A stretch of DNA of 64,000 nucleotides from Auriscalpium vulgare (Eukaryota; Basidiomycota; Agaricomycetes; Russulales; Auriscalpiaceae), in assembly GCA_019915015.1 (NCBI GenBank), contig JAHBBC010000038.1:231255-295254 (forward strand), given 5' to 3'. Of this stretch, positions 44,121 through 56,419 are shown piece after piece; the stretch's first letter is position 1, and the number at the start of each line of letters is the position of its first letter. Below the pieces are notes generated by a model. That model searched no databases and had not been told where the DNA came from. It was given only the letters and a program-made list of their open reading frames with translations. The position numbers and the translations under genes are program-made.

Positions 44121-45507
44121 TCACCGATCCTTGTACACAACGTATTTCACCAGCAAAAGCACAACGAGCTGGACGGTCAGCACAGCGATGAGCGCGGCCA
44201 AGACCTTCGAGAGCTTCTTCAGCGCAGGAGACGGCGGGCCCAGCGCGCCGGCAGTATCGATCGAAGCAACCTCGGCCTCTGTCAGGTCGGCTATGCGCAC
44301 GAAAAATGAAAGCAAAACATCATGAGAACGCGGAAAAATGAAGGGAAGGCGCGGGGCACGCACGCAGCTCCGTGACAGCGAGATACTCCTTCAGACGGTC
44401 GGCGCGGGACGTCGAGGTGACGACGACGGCACCCTTCGCGAGCACCCACTTGAAGATGACCTGCGCGGGTGTGCCGCCGATGCGGGCGGCGATCGTAGCG
44501 AGGACGGGGTCGACGGCGCCGCCGGGATAGGTGGTGATCGGGCTGCGGGCGTCGGGAGGAGATAAGCTCGAGCGCAGTAGGAAGAGCGTGGTGCGGGAGA
44601 CGCACGCGAGGCTGCCAAACGCTTCTGTGACGATGCCGTGCTTCGCTGAAAACTCGAGGAGATCTTTGTGGGAGGCATAGTTGTATGCATGGACCTGGAT
44701 CTGTGCGAGAGCGCGCATTAGGACTGTTTGGACGGCAGTCAGGAATGAAAACGCACCTGGTTGACAGCGGGTATGCTCGTCCCGGTGTTGACGACGGTCT
44801 GCAGCTGCTCGAGGGTAAAGTTGCTCACGCCGATGCTCCTGCGCGAACTGATGAGCGAGCGCACGCGCGGGCGCAGATGGCAGCTGGCACGCACTTTGCG
44901 AGCCCGCTTTCTTTGATCTTGACGAATTCGGCCCACGCGCCTCCGAAATCTTTCTCGACGAGCCCCGGGAAGTGTATGAGGTACAGATCGACCGACTTCA
45001 GGTCGAGCTAGTGCGCACGCGCGTGGTCAGCGCAATGCTGCGTGTACTACGACGTACAGCGCACCTTTTCGAGACTCGCGCGGATGGCCTCCTGGATGTC
45101 TCCGCCGTCGTATTTCGTCGTGATGTACAGGTCCTTGCGGTCGAGGCCACTTTCTCGGATTGCGGTCCCGACGGAATCTTCATTGTAGTAGACTGCACAG
45201 GCGCGGGCTGGGTTATTCGTTCAGCGCTCGGGGACGATGCGGGCGTACTGGCGGCAGTGTCGATATGGGAGAATCCGGAATTCAGTGCATTGTCGACGTA
45301 TTCCGTCGCAGCCTGCAAAATTTTCACATCGTGAGGCGTGGGCTCTGCGAGAACTGAGAAGGGCAGACCTTGCCCCGCAACCAAGAGCCCGTCCCAAATG
45401 CGAGAACAGGGATCTGTTCATATCGTTATTGTGAATGCGGCACTAGGAGGCGATGTGTAGTGTCTTACCTCGCCGCCGTCGTTGAGCTTGATGGTGGGAA
45501 TAGACAT
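44121..45507 (-). CDS. Aldo-keto reductase with C-terminal transmembrane anchor
   Basis: ATG 45,507 (MSIPTIKLNDGGE). The catalytic tetrad is visible: FSHIDTAA (Asp), IYYNEDSVG (Tyr, spanning an intron), LYITTKYDGG (Lys), LYLIHFPG (His), then IGVSNFTLEQL, QVHAYNYA, WVLAKGAVVVTSTS and LTEAEVASID. After the normal end of the barrel the frame goes on with SPALKKLSKVLAALIAVLTV and a further hydrophobic run to VKYVVYKDR: one membrane span with a short basic tail, like a tail-anchored protein. It belongs to the AKR3/xylose-reductase-like group. The anchor would place it on ER or mitochondrial membranes. Confidence 0.88.
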
Positions 45508-45589
45508 GTCTGACCGACAAATGGCTTGGCGACAACGGCGGGCACAAGCGCCGAGAACATCCAGCCCTGCATCCAGAGTCGTACAGTAC

Positions 45590-46735
45590 AACCTCCTACA
45601 ACCTTGACCAGCTCCTGTTCATCTCTCCTTCACTCAACTGACTATATGTTTACGCAGCAGATTAAGCGTCTTCTGTGTATGGGAGAAAGACCTCCTTGCG
45701 ACGTGGATGCGCACATGTGAGCATATCCGTGTTTCCTCTCGCTCTTTTATTGCAGAGCTATTCTCAACCTATTCTTGCAGTAACTGGTCTCACTGCACCT
45801 GACGCCGCTGGAAGTATGGTGAGGGACACCTAGATCGTGGCGATATGCAATATTATGCGCGGCAAGCTAAGTATATTCATGCTATAGTAAACCTACACAC
45901 CTGTGACCTCCATCAATTCGTGGCCCAAGAGCGCGCCGAATTTCCACAGACGTCGCAAGCACCGCGAACGGCTCCGCGTGATAGTGAACGCCGACGAGAC
46001 TGTATCTCGAAGAGGGAGCCTTTGAGCTCTGCGGAACTTGAGGTAGTTGACGGGCGTGTTGGCGGCGTGCACCTCGATGTAAGTCAGGTCGACGCGATCC
46101 GCAGAAGGACCGTCGCGATGCCTCGCCTGCAGTAGTCCGCAAGCTACGCTGCCTGGCTATCCTTAGTCGGTACGAGTGACGGGTGGCTAGTCGCCGACGT
46201 CCCAAGTAGACGAGAGCGGGTCGAGACGAGACGTTGGTCGTCAGTTGTGTGCTCGCGAAGAGGGCGTCTGTGGTGGTGAAGGTGAGAGGATGGCGGGAGC
46301 GTGATGATGCCGCACGGCGTCATGGCCGTGTGCTGCGCGGCGGCCAGCTGCCCACCAACATGCTCGTCTCCAACCCGCCTCCGCCGTTCTTTTTCTTTAC
46401 CCAGCCAAAATTGGCCCCCGTCGTCCGCGCGTCCATCCATGGCCCCCGTCGTCGTCAAAGCGCGTTCGGTGACAATCCATCGCGCCGTGACCGCGAAGGC
46501 TCCAGAGCCACTTCCTCAAACGGCAGCAGCCCCCACACGAGTCCAGGGCCGCGCCAGCTTCCTCAATCGCAAGCACGCAGTCAGATAGATGATCCCTGAG
46601 CTTGCGAAGGGTTGAATCTAGCTACTCTGCCTCAGGGAGACTAGCACGCAGAAGAGTACGACGCCCGCCGCGCGAAACGCTCGCGTTCGTCGTCGCTCGA
46701 CGCGACGCCCCCGCCACCCACCCGCGCGGGGTCAA
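45590..46735 (+). repeat. Segmental duplicate of the DOT1 upstream region and first exon
   Basis: Matches 56,420 to about 57,655 in order, with many substitutions and small gaps: tcctgttcatctctccttc, cctgacgccgctgga, gttgacgggcgtgtt, ctagtcgccga, then the DOT1 start. Homology ends at ggggtcaa near 46,735. Confidence 0.85.
46359..46735 (+). pseudogene. Broken copy of DOT1 exon 1
   Basis: It starts with the same ATGCTCGTCTCCAACCCGCC as DOT1 at 57,352 and follows it to GCGCGGGGTCAA, but frameshifts appear within 60 bases. A 62-bp insertion (46,581-46,642) is flanked by agcacgcag on both sides. After 46,735 the sequence is unrelated to DOT1, so there is no methyltransferase domain. This is a truncated relic of the segmental duplication. 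Confidence 0.85.
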
Positions 46736-46858
46736 CACAGTACCCACCCCGTCGTCACACCATTCTGAGCCGTTGACCTTTGGCCGGCGCAGGCCGATCG
46801 CGAGCGCAGCAGCAGTCCCGACGGCGCGCCAACGACGGCCATTCACCGAAGGACGCTC

Positions 46859-47943
46859 CGAACGTGCTGGTGAAGCCCAAGCGTAAGGGCGAGGAGCGCA
46901 AGCCGGTCGAGGAGCCGCGTAAGGATGACGAACTGACCCTCGAGGAGCAGCTTCTTGGCTCTCTGCTCGAGCCCAACGAAGCACTCACGCCCGTGCCGAG
47001 CATGTACGACGACATCGAGCGCATCGGAATCGAGCGCGAGGCGGAGGTGCGGATCGATAGATCGGCGAGTACTTCTTTCGTATGTGGTGGATGTATGGAC
47101 TGATCGTGGTGGCCGGGCTCTCAGAAAATGGTGTTCGATGAGAATTTGGGCTGCGTGTACCTCGAGCCCGCCGTACTCGCTCGGCTCGTCTTCGCGAGGC
47201 CCATCGCCCTCGCCCTCGCCCTCGCCATCGCCCGCGCCGATCCCTGCCGCGCTGCTCCCCGCCGTGCACGCGGATCAGCGCCACCCGCTCCCGCCATTCT
47301 GATATTCGCGCCCACGCACGCGCACGCGCCGCAAGTGCACACACCCACGCAGCCGTCGCTCGCTCCGCCACCCGTAGCGCCGATGGGCCCGCGCTCCCCC
47401 GCGCTCGTGTCCGTGCGCTCGCACACGCCGTCGTCTGAGCGCCTCGTTCTCGCGACCACGTTCCCGCGCGTCGCGCCGCGCCGCCTGAATATGGGCGTCG
47501 TGGACCGCGACCGCGAGAGACAGAGAGGACGGCGAGGAGGTTCAGACGCCCGTCCGGCCAAGCGCAAAGTCCCTTGGGATTCTGGGAAGAGGAGGGTCAT
47601 TGAACAGGAGAAGGCGGATTGTGCGTACTCGCTCATTATCGCATTCCGATGCGGTGCTGACCATCGTGTGCAGAGGCGTTCAACCTGGACGACATCTTCT
47701 ACGAGCGCACGGACGCCGGGCGCTTAGACCCCCCGCCGCACGAGGACTCGAACAGCGCGGACTCGGACTTGGACCACACGTACCATCCACACGTGCACTA
47801 CGTCTATGATGCCGTCGCGGAGCGTCCTCAGCGCTCATGTGCGAGCAGTAGCTTGCGACGATCAACGGCGTCACGAGGCACATTCACTGGGGACACTGTT
47901 ACTCGTCGCCGGCGCTGCGCCGCGCGCGCGAACGGATTTAGCC
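46859..47943 (+). CDS. Unrecognised gene or decayed gene next to the DOT1 relic
   Basis: Three protein-like stretches occur in order: VLVKPKRKGEERKPVEE ... LEEQLLGSLLEPNEALTPVPSMYDD (46,859-47,050), a Pro/Arg-rich frame from 47,128 containing NMGVVDRDRERQRGRRG and KRKVPWDSGKRRVIEQEK (to about 47,620), and EAFNLDDIFYERTDAGRL ... LDHTYHPHVHYVYDAV (47,680-47,820). Introns joining them are plausible (GTGCGG...CTCTCAG; GTGCGT...GTGCAG), but the second join creates a stop. The Asp/Glu-rich end with LDDIF may be an acidic interaction motif. Function unknown. Confidence 0.45.
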
Positions 47944-48516
47944 TCTGAAGGGAATGGATGATTGGAAGGAGAGGAGCATGCACTTGTAGGAGGACGGACA
48001 GACCGCATGTCCGTTGGATGGACGTGGGTCGCATGGGCATTTTCGGCGGGATTTTCGCTTGCTTGCTTTATTATATTGCACACATTGTTTCTGCATTGAT
48101 CATCGTGTTGTCCAGTGCACAGGATTGGCTCATTCCACTATATATTGCACGCATTGCGAGGAGCTTAGGGACGCGCTTGTCGCGCGGAAACTACATACAA
48201 ATATCGATACATAGGACGTACAATCCTATGTGAGGATGAGGTGGGATCGGCGAGATAGTGCAGCCCGGAGGAAGAACTTGGAAGGGTCAGCCTGTTGAGA
48301 GGGGAGGCACCTTGCTCAGTATGTACGGTCGCTATAATATTGGCGTAGGATGTACACGCGAAGCGCGCATTTTCTGAGCTTCTCGGACTACGTGTACTCG
48401 ATTTTATGGACACTATTTCTCTGATCTCGACATTTGGAAAGTATCACCATCCCAGGGCCAATGCCTCCGACTCGTCCGAAGCCAACAAACAGTCCGCTCA
48501 AGTCAACGGTATAGAC

Positions 48517-50766
48517 TTACTGATCAGAGGACTCCGTCGCCGCCGACATAACCATCTCCGCTGCCTTCTTGCTACGCGGAACAATTGTGCAGGAGAACGG
48601 CTGCGGGGAGCTAAGACGTTCAATCAGTCAAGTACCGTCTCCATCGAGCAGTGTCAACAACACGTACCAAACTACGCCATTGCCTATGTGCTCATTGCTT
48701 TCCAGTGGTCCGTACTTGCTATCATATTTTCTACCAACGGTGCACGCAGACAATACCGTGGCTGTGCTCATGAACAGTGTGTTTTCTGCAAGAAACCTTC
48801 CGGGGCATATCCTAGGACGCGATCGAAGAAAGCAGGGTTAGGGAAGCTGCATAGGTCGACACGTTAGATTTGAGAGCACCTTTTTCCTCCACCAAACGCG
48901 ACGGAGAGCGCCGGATCATCCTTGAACTGACCATCATCTGTTAAGAAGCGTTCGGGATTGAAGGTTTCCGGGTCGAGATAGACAGCCGGGTCATGGAGAA
49001 TGCTCCTGCGAGTAGATGGTCAACCGTTTCTTTGATGCATTACAGAATGACCATGCCTACCAGGCGTTTGCAATGACAAGGGTACCTGTTGCGATACTGT
49101 GTCAGATACAGTATACATCGTGTACGATGACATGGGTGCAACCCTTAGGGATGAAATACCCCTCGAAGATGTCGTCTTCCGAGGTTGCGTGTGGAACACC
49201 TACAAGATTGGGAGCACATGAGCGCGCCAGCTGCGCAAACATGATAAAACCTATACCTATTGGGACCGCAACCCTCCACCGCAGAATTTCTTTGCACATG
49301 GCCTCGATGTAGGGCAGCGAAGCGCGATCGGCGAAAGAAGGAAGTCGGTCCCTCCCAATGATAGCATCTATCTCGGCCTGTGCACGTGTCTGCACGTCCG
49401 GATATAAGGCGAGCATCAGGAAGAATGTTCGATGAACCGAGATTATCTGCACGGGGTGAGCTGAGCGTGTCTCGACCTTCTCGATCTCCCGGGGATACTC
49501 ACGGTATCAGCTCCGCCTACAAGACTCAGTGAGTGGGTATGAGCGTTGTCGATGCAGTTAATTTACCTGCAAACATTGTGCCTATGGCTCCGGCTATGTT
49601 GAACTCATCCCCAGGATCAAATGGCTGGTGTTCGAGAAGTTCTTCGCGCGCCACACTCGGTTGCGCAGTTCCATTTACCTGTATTGCTCCACAATCAGAT
49701 GTCCTTCGCATTCGGATGAGCACGCCGGCATACCAGTTCGTCTTTGACAGTGTTCCACGGTCTGTAGCGGTCTATATGCCCTGCGTTGTATGCATCTCTT
49801 GCGATGGGCCCATAGCTAAGATATGGTACCCACGCAGGGATATGGCGCACTACGTTGTCACCGCGGGCCAAATCAGTGCAGCGCATGGTTCGATTGAGAT
49901 GATGTGAACCCACAAAACGGCAAGTCGTTGACGAGAAGACCGCCTGGCAGCAGCGAAACCGATACTGTGTTGGAAGCCGCCCTTGCGCTCTGGAGAAGCT
50001 CGTCGTCCTCATTTTGTACGTCTTGACCGTATGCAATGGCGATCATAGACCCGCCGGCCAGCCTTTGTAGAGTCAGATGACGAGTCGCATCAGGACAATG
50101 GCCCAAGAGGGAGTATATAACTTACAGTTGTATATGCTTTACAAAATCATCCGGCTCGAGAAGAAGACGTTGGACGAATTCACGGGCCTTCTTTTCCATG
50201 GTCGGCTGGTACTGGATTAGGGCCTTAAGACCCAACTTGCGATCGAGACTGCGTCGACCAGTCCGCCAAGACGGACTATTCGGCTGCATAGCGGACAAGA
50301 ACCAGGCATCGTATCCAGCCCTGGAAGGGTACAATTTCCGTAAGATAGCAGCATGTGGCGAGCTGGTGTACACTTACATCTTAAGCATGGCCGGCACGAT
50401 GCGGGCAGAATACTTAGACCCACGTCTCTCGAAAAGATCAGTCATCACCCTGCGCGACTGCACGACGACAATTCTTTGTCCCAGGACACGCAGGGAGTAC
50501 AATGCTCCTGGTGAGGCTTCTTCAGCCAAGAATGAAGGCCTTCTCTGTGCGAGCAACGCACCGTACGGTCTTCCGAGTCTATGGTACGTCGTCCATATTC
50601 CCTCTTTAGATGAGACATCGAGCAGGTTGCCAATGATGGGAAGGCTGGGTGGCCCAGGCGGGTACGGGACGCCTCGTCTCTCGCGATGGTCGAGAAAGAG
50701 GAGGGTGAGGAAGATCGCTGTCGCTAACACAAGAAGATCAACGACTATCCAAGTGAAGAGGGGCAT
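48517..50766 (-). CDS. Cytochrome P450, tandem copy 1
   Basis: Around ten exons. ATG 50,766 opens a membrane anchor (MPLFTWIVVDLLVLATAIF) and hinge PPGPPSLPIIGNLL; an upstream in-frame ATG (50,805) was not chosen because copies 2 and 3 start at the equivalent MP-TWxxxDxLVL. Downstream motifs: I-helix AGGADT across an intron near 49,515, ExxR in CKEILRWR near 49,290, SEDDIFEGYFIPKG, PERFLTDDGQF near 48,950 and heme loop FGGGKR-ICPGR across an intron (48,905-48,820). It ends PFSCTIVPRSKK ... TESSDQ. It is a microsomal monooxygenase of the large basidiomycete expansion; substrate unknown. No disabling change was found. Confidence 0.85.
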
Positions 50767-50815
50767 CGTGAGTGGGAAAGGGTCTGAGACCGAAAGAGTG
50801 GACATTTAGACATAA

Positions 50816-51350
50816 GTACTTACTTGCAGCGCTACGGATATAATAGTAGGAACCCGGCCCCCGAGTCAGTAGGCGGGGCCATCATCACTTCCACTCCAGT
50901 GTTCGTCATGTCCTTCCCTCGAGTTCGTCATGTCCTTCCTTCGAGTTACGGCCTCCCCGCAGCCCTTTTCCCGGGCGAGCGCGAGGACGGGGGCCGCCAT
51001 GTACGATATGCGAGCCTCGAGTAGACAACACCAGATTCAAAGAAGAGGAAAAGAAAAAAAGCAGGGCGTATATGTGGTTTGCTTGGAGCCTGGGCAGTCT
51101 TTGTGCGATGTGGGGACTACACCTCCGAGCCTGGCGTCTGGCAGGCAAACGTTCCAAATTACCCGGAGATGTTGTGACGGCCGAAATGCCCTCGGGACAG
51201 GGACAGTCATCAGGTGTTCGACTCACGAGGGCACTCCATGCGGCCTTGTTGGGCTCATTGGCGTTGACATGACTCCCAAGCACAGGCTTCGAGCCTTCGA
51301 GCTTCAGTTCTAGGACCCGTCGTCATCAAGTTGGTCATTGCATCGAATGC
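50816..51350 (+). repeat. Duplicated P450 upstream segment, copy 1
   Basis: Shares long stretches with 54,420-55,090, for example actccatgcggccttg and gcttcgagcttcagtt. It appears inverted at about 59,920-60,300. Confidence 0.75.
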
Positions 51351-52158
51351 AGTTGCTGCAGCAGATGGCTGGTGCGGTCTGGATCTGCGCTCTTGTCGTG
51401 TGTATGGTAGGTCCCTTGGGAATAAAGACTGTCTGTGCAGCCTGAGGCTGTAAGGGCTGAAATGATGGGATGGACGACAGTGCGCCGACAGAGGACGAGC
51501 TGAGGCTTGGCAGGCTGGCGTCACTTCCGGGCCGAGTGATGCCGGCGATGGACGTCGACCCTCCTTCAACTTGCATCCTGCCAGACTGAGACCCCCCGCG
51601 CGTGAATGGGAGTCGACGGCGATAAGCATTCGGTTGAGATCGATTTGCACTTGTGTGCTGACCACTGGCTACCGATAGAATCGAACATCTGCCACTGATC
51701 TGCCAGCAACGCGCTGGACTTCTTCGATTGCTTACTTCTTGACTCCTCCCTGCGACATCCAAACAAACTCAACCGTTAAAACGCAAAATCTAAATAGCGA
51801 TCGACGTCTACCGGTGGTATGGAGAATGAACGGCGTGCAGCACAGGGTCGATCGCGGCCCCCACTGCGGTCGGCATGCCATTGCCAGTCAATTGTGGCAC
51901 GCAGTTGACTGGCAGGTGAGAATATAATGCAGTCATGGAAACTTCGGCAGCCCTCAGGGTCTTTGATATCATGTAGCCTTTCCGGGTTGATGCGCACACA
52001 ACGTTTTGCTCACTCTTCTCTCGCCTGCATGCTTTTACCCGGTCAATGTGCGGAGAAGTCTGAACATGCCTCCGACTCGTCCGAGGCCGACAAGGAGTCC
52101 GGTTCATTCCACGACATGAAATGATCATAGGCCGCGTACAGGTTAACAGGAGACATAC

Positions 52159-54389
52159 TTACTGATCAGATGACTCCGTCACTGCCGACACAACGATCTC
52201 CGCTGCCTTCTTGCTACGCGGAACAATTGTGCAGGAGAACGGCTGCGGGAAGCTGATATTTGCAGTCAGTGAACCACCATCTTCACCGAGGGAGTGTCAA
52301 CAACACGTACCAAATCAGGCCGCTGCCCGTATGCTCATTCCTTTCCAATGATCCGTATTCGTTATCATCTTTTCTACCGACAGCGCACACAGATAACACC
52401 ATGGCTATGCTAATGAACAGTGTGTTATCCACAATGAACCTGCCAGGGCATATCCTAGTATGCGTTTTGAAAAAGTAGGGTTAAGGAAGCTACACAGGTG
52501 GACGCGTGATAGTTGACCGCACCTTTTTCCTCCACCAAACACGACGCCGAGCCCCGGGTCATCCTTGAACTGCCCGTCATCTGTCAAGAAGCGTTCAGGA
52601 TCGAAGGTTTCGGGGTCGGGAAAGACGGCAGGGTCATTGAGCATGCTCCTGCGAGTGACATGGTCAACCGATTTCTTGATGTAAATACAAGGATGACGTA
52701 GCTTACCAGACGTTTGGAACGACAAGGGTACCTGTTGAAAAACTGCGTCAGATAGAGTATTCAGCATGTACAATGAGATAGGTGCGACCCTTCGGGATGA
52801 AATATCCCTCGTAGATATCATCTTCCGAGGTTGCGTGGGGACCACCTGCGGGGAGCGTGTGAGCGAGCCAGGTGCGCGTCTGAACATGAGAAAACTTATA
52901 CCTAGCGGAGTCACGACCCTCCACCGCAGAAGTTCCTTGCACACAGCGTCGATGTAGGGCAGTACAGGGCGATCGGCGAATGAAGGAAGTCGCTCTCCTC
53001 CGGTGATAGCGTCTATCTCAGCCTGTGCACGTGCCTGAACGTCCGGGTAAAAGGCGAGCATCAGGAAGAATGTTTCGAAAACCGAAGTGGTCTGCACGGG
53101 GTGAGCTGAGCGTATCTCAACTTTCTCGGTACAGGCGGTACTCACCGTATCAGACCCGCCTACAAGACTCAGTGAGTGATAGCTGTCGCGACTCCGATGC
53201 AGTCAATTTACCTGCAAACATTGTACCTATGGCTCCAGCTATGTAGAGCTCGTCCATAGGCTCAAACGGCTGGTGTTCGAGAATTTCTTCGCGCGCCACG
53301 CTCTGTCGGGCTGTTCCTTTGACCTATATTACTCCAGATGTCAATGCCACTTCCCAGTTAAATGAGCGGAAAGGCATACCAGTTCGTCTTTGACAGCATT
53401 CCACGGTCCGTGGAAGCTTCTCTGCCCTGCGTTGTATGCATCTCTTGCGATAGGCCTATAGCTAAGATATGGCACCCACGCAGGGATGTGACGCACTGTG
53501 TTGCCATCGCGGGTCAGATCAGCGTGCAGCGCATCATTCGATTGAGATTATGTGAACCCACGGAACGGTAAGTTGTCGATGAGAAACCCGCCTGGTGTCA
53601 GCGAAACCATAGCTACATTGAAAGCTGCCTTTGTGTCCTGAAGAAGCTCGTCGTCCGCGCTCTGCACATCTTGACCGTATGCAATGGCCATTATAGACCC
53701 GCCGGCCAGCCTTTGTCGAGAGTCAGATGAGTCGCATCCGGACATATATGACTTACAGTTGGATATGCTGTACAAAATTATCCGGCTCGAGGAGGAGACG
53801 TTTGACGAATTCGCGTGCCTTCTTTTCCATGGTCGGCTGATATCGGATTAAGGCCTTCGGATGCAACTTGCGATCGAGACTGCGTCTACCAGTCCGCCAT
53901 GACTGACTATTCGGCTGCATAACGGTGATGAACCAGGCATCGTATCTAGCCCTGGAAGGGGATACATTCGATAAGACAATATGTGGAGAGTCGGTGTATA
54001 CTTACATCTCAAGCATGGCCGGCACGATGCGGCCAGAATACTTGGATCCACGTCTCTCGAAGAGAGCCGCCATCACTTCGCGCGACTGCAGGACGACAAT
54101 TCTTTGTCCCAGGACGCACAGGGAGTACAATTCTCCTGTTGAGGTTTCTTCAGCCAAAAATGAAGGCCTGTACGAGCAACGCACCGTATGGTCTCCCGAG
54201 TCTATGGTACGTCGTCCATATTCCCTCTTTAGACGAGACGTCGAGCAGGTTGCCAATAATGGGAAGGCCGTGTGGCCCGGGCGGGTACGGGAGGCCTCGT
54301 CTCTTGCGATGGTCGAGAAACTGTAGGGTGAGGAAGATCGCTGTCGCCAATACGAGAAGATCAACGAATATCCAAGTGAAGGTGGGCAT
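52159..54389 (-). CDS. Cytochrome P450, tandem copy 2
   Basis: Same exon plan as copy 1. Anchor MPTFTWIFVDLLVLATAIF; hinge PPGPHGLPIIGNLL; the first intron (GTGCGT...CAACAG) is four bases shorter than in copy 1. I-helix is GGSDT instead of GGADT; ExxR in CKELLRWR; DDIYEGYFIPKG; PERFLTDDGQF; FGGGKR-ICPGR split by an intron; C-terminus PFSCTIVPRSKKAAEIVV ... TESSDQ. All required motifs are present. The upstream flank repeats that of copy 1, so gene and promoter were duplicated together. Confidence 0.85.
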
Positions 54390-54419
54390 CGGAAGTGGGA
54401 AACGGTCTCAGACCGAAAG

Positions 54420-55110
54420 AGTTCACATCCGGACAGAAGTACTTACTTGCAGCGCTGAGGGAGCCCCGGCCCCCGAGTCAGCAGGCGGGCCACTACTCCG
54501 CTCCAAATTTAGCAGGGCGTAGCCTCTCCATCGGCCTTTGTCGTCCCCTCCCCTCGAATTATGGCTGACCGCACCCCTTGTCCCGGGCGAGCGCGAGGAG
54601 GGGGTCATCATGTACAATACGTCTCGTGTTGGGCCGCGCGCCTCGAGTGGGCAATAACCTGGCACAAAGAAAATAAAAAGAGAGAGAAAGAAAAGAAGAA
54701 AGCAGGCCGTATATGTGGCTTGCTTGGAGGCAGTCTGTGCGATAGGCGATGCGCGGGGACGGCTCCTTCGAGCCTGACGAATGCCCTCAGGATTTCGTCG
54801 GAGTAGCCTGCTCGCGGCGAGGTTTGGAGCAGGGCCATCAATCGGCACGGTGTGTTTATATCGCAAGACCTGTAAGTGAGTATGACGACGGTATAGAAAA
54901 ACTTTTAGTTCGTGGCAGAGGTGCCGTTTTGACAACAAGATGGGACAGTCATCATGTGTTCGTCTCACGGGAGCACTCCATGCGGCCTTGCTGGGCTCGT
55001 TGGCATTGACACCGCAATGCCGCTTCTCAAGCGCAGGCTTCGAGGCTTCGAGCTTCAGTTCCAGGACCCGTCGTCATCAGGTTGGTCATTCCGCATCATG
55101 CAGATCCCGG
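54420..55110 (+). repeat. Duplicated P450 upstream segment, copy 2
   Basis: Matches copy 1 and the inverted copy 3 (shared actccatgcggccttg, gacccgtcgtcatca and gaatgccctcaggattt-type blocks). It ends near 55,110. Confidence 0.75.
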
Positions 55111-55207
55111 CACTCACAGTCTGAAGAGTATGAAATTCGGCCTGGGACCTCAGGCCTTATCACTGGCGGGCAATGGCGAAAGTTGAAGCCCATCGCTCAT
55201 CGGTGGG

Positions 55208-56400
55208 ATGAGCCACGAGGCCCAGGCCAACGCTGCCGGTACTAGCCGGAATTTCCTGTCTCCTCCTCGCCGCGACAAAGACACTCCAAACAACGCAACA
55301 CGAAGTTTGCATAGATCAACGTCTAGTAGATTCAGAGACCAGGAGGATTCACGGGACGGTAGTCTAGAAGGACCAGACCCACGTTTCCGAATGACGCTCC
55401 CACCCTGTGCTCTCACCGCACTACGTTCGTCGATTCCATCGCGCACGCCGACTACCGCCCTGAATATCATCGCTCCCATATCCTCAGCAGTCGCACACGC
55501 GCCCACGTCGCAAGACGATCTCGGAAAGCTGCCCCGCTCATGTCTTGGGAAAGGCCTTCAACCGGTCTTTCGATCGTCTGCGAGACTTTTCGTACTTGCT
55601 CGGTCATCGCGGCTCCGTTCTATCGCTCGCCCGCACTCCCCGACCCGTCGTGGGTTCACCGCGTCACCCCAGAAGCGGAGCGGAAGGAGGGCCAGAGAGG
55701 AGAAGAGGAACCCTGCGGGTCGAGCGGAGGTTTCACGCTGCAACGCCACGCTTCTGCCGCCCCCGCGAGCTCGCTCACGAGAAGCCTTGGCGCATCGTCT
55801 GTTTCGACGCGTTGCCAGACGCCGAATTGAGCAGGTACGTGTCTTTGGATGCCGTTCGCCACGTTGCGTGCTTGCTGACTACGTCCACCGCTTGGAGGGA
55901 GCACACCTAGCTGTGCTGTCGTCGGTCGAGAACGAGTGCGGCACTCCGTCGCCAACACAAGTCCTCCCAGCACGGCCTGTCGACGAGCAGTAGCACCTCA
56001 CCGTCATCTCGGTCTACTATGTCACTTGGTCACGTCGTACGACACCACACGGCGAGCATCTTTGTGCCAGGTATCTGCCCAATATCCGTCTCATCGGCTT
56101 GGATTCGGATGCAGAATGTGCAGGGTTTTGGGACGGCCACATACAGAGGCAAGTGTTCAGGTACGTATCCTTATTCCAGCAGCTGCCAGCCGGACGATCT
56201 CTGTATCGCCAACCACCTTGCTCGACGGACGACTATGCTGAGACACGCAACCTGGCACGAAAAAGAGCACCACGAAGACGCCAGCTCCGCGACGCACGAC
56301 GCCACGAGGCCCCGATGCCCCAACGTGTCGCTTGGACGGGCTTCTTCGAGCTTTATGGCGTCTCCAGGCCCTAGTGCCCATCGCCATCGCGCGGACTCGT
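55208..56400 (+). other. Coding-like but unassigned stretch
   Basis: Overlapping plus-strand frames of 261 (55,208), 121 (55,545) and 194 (56,019) codons. The middle one reads EKPWRIVCFDALPDAELSRYVSLDAVRHV and then a donor-like caggtacgtg. This looks like remains of a spliced gene, but no family was recognised and the frames conflict. Confidence 0.3.
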
Positions 56401-56419
56401 ACCGGTCTTTACGGACCAA

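Noticed and set aside
54150..54389. Apparent early stop in P450 copy 2
   Set aside because: The stop lies in an intron (GTGCGT...CAACAG) that is four bases shorter than in copy 1; the spliced frame is intact.
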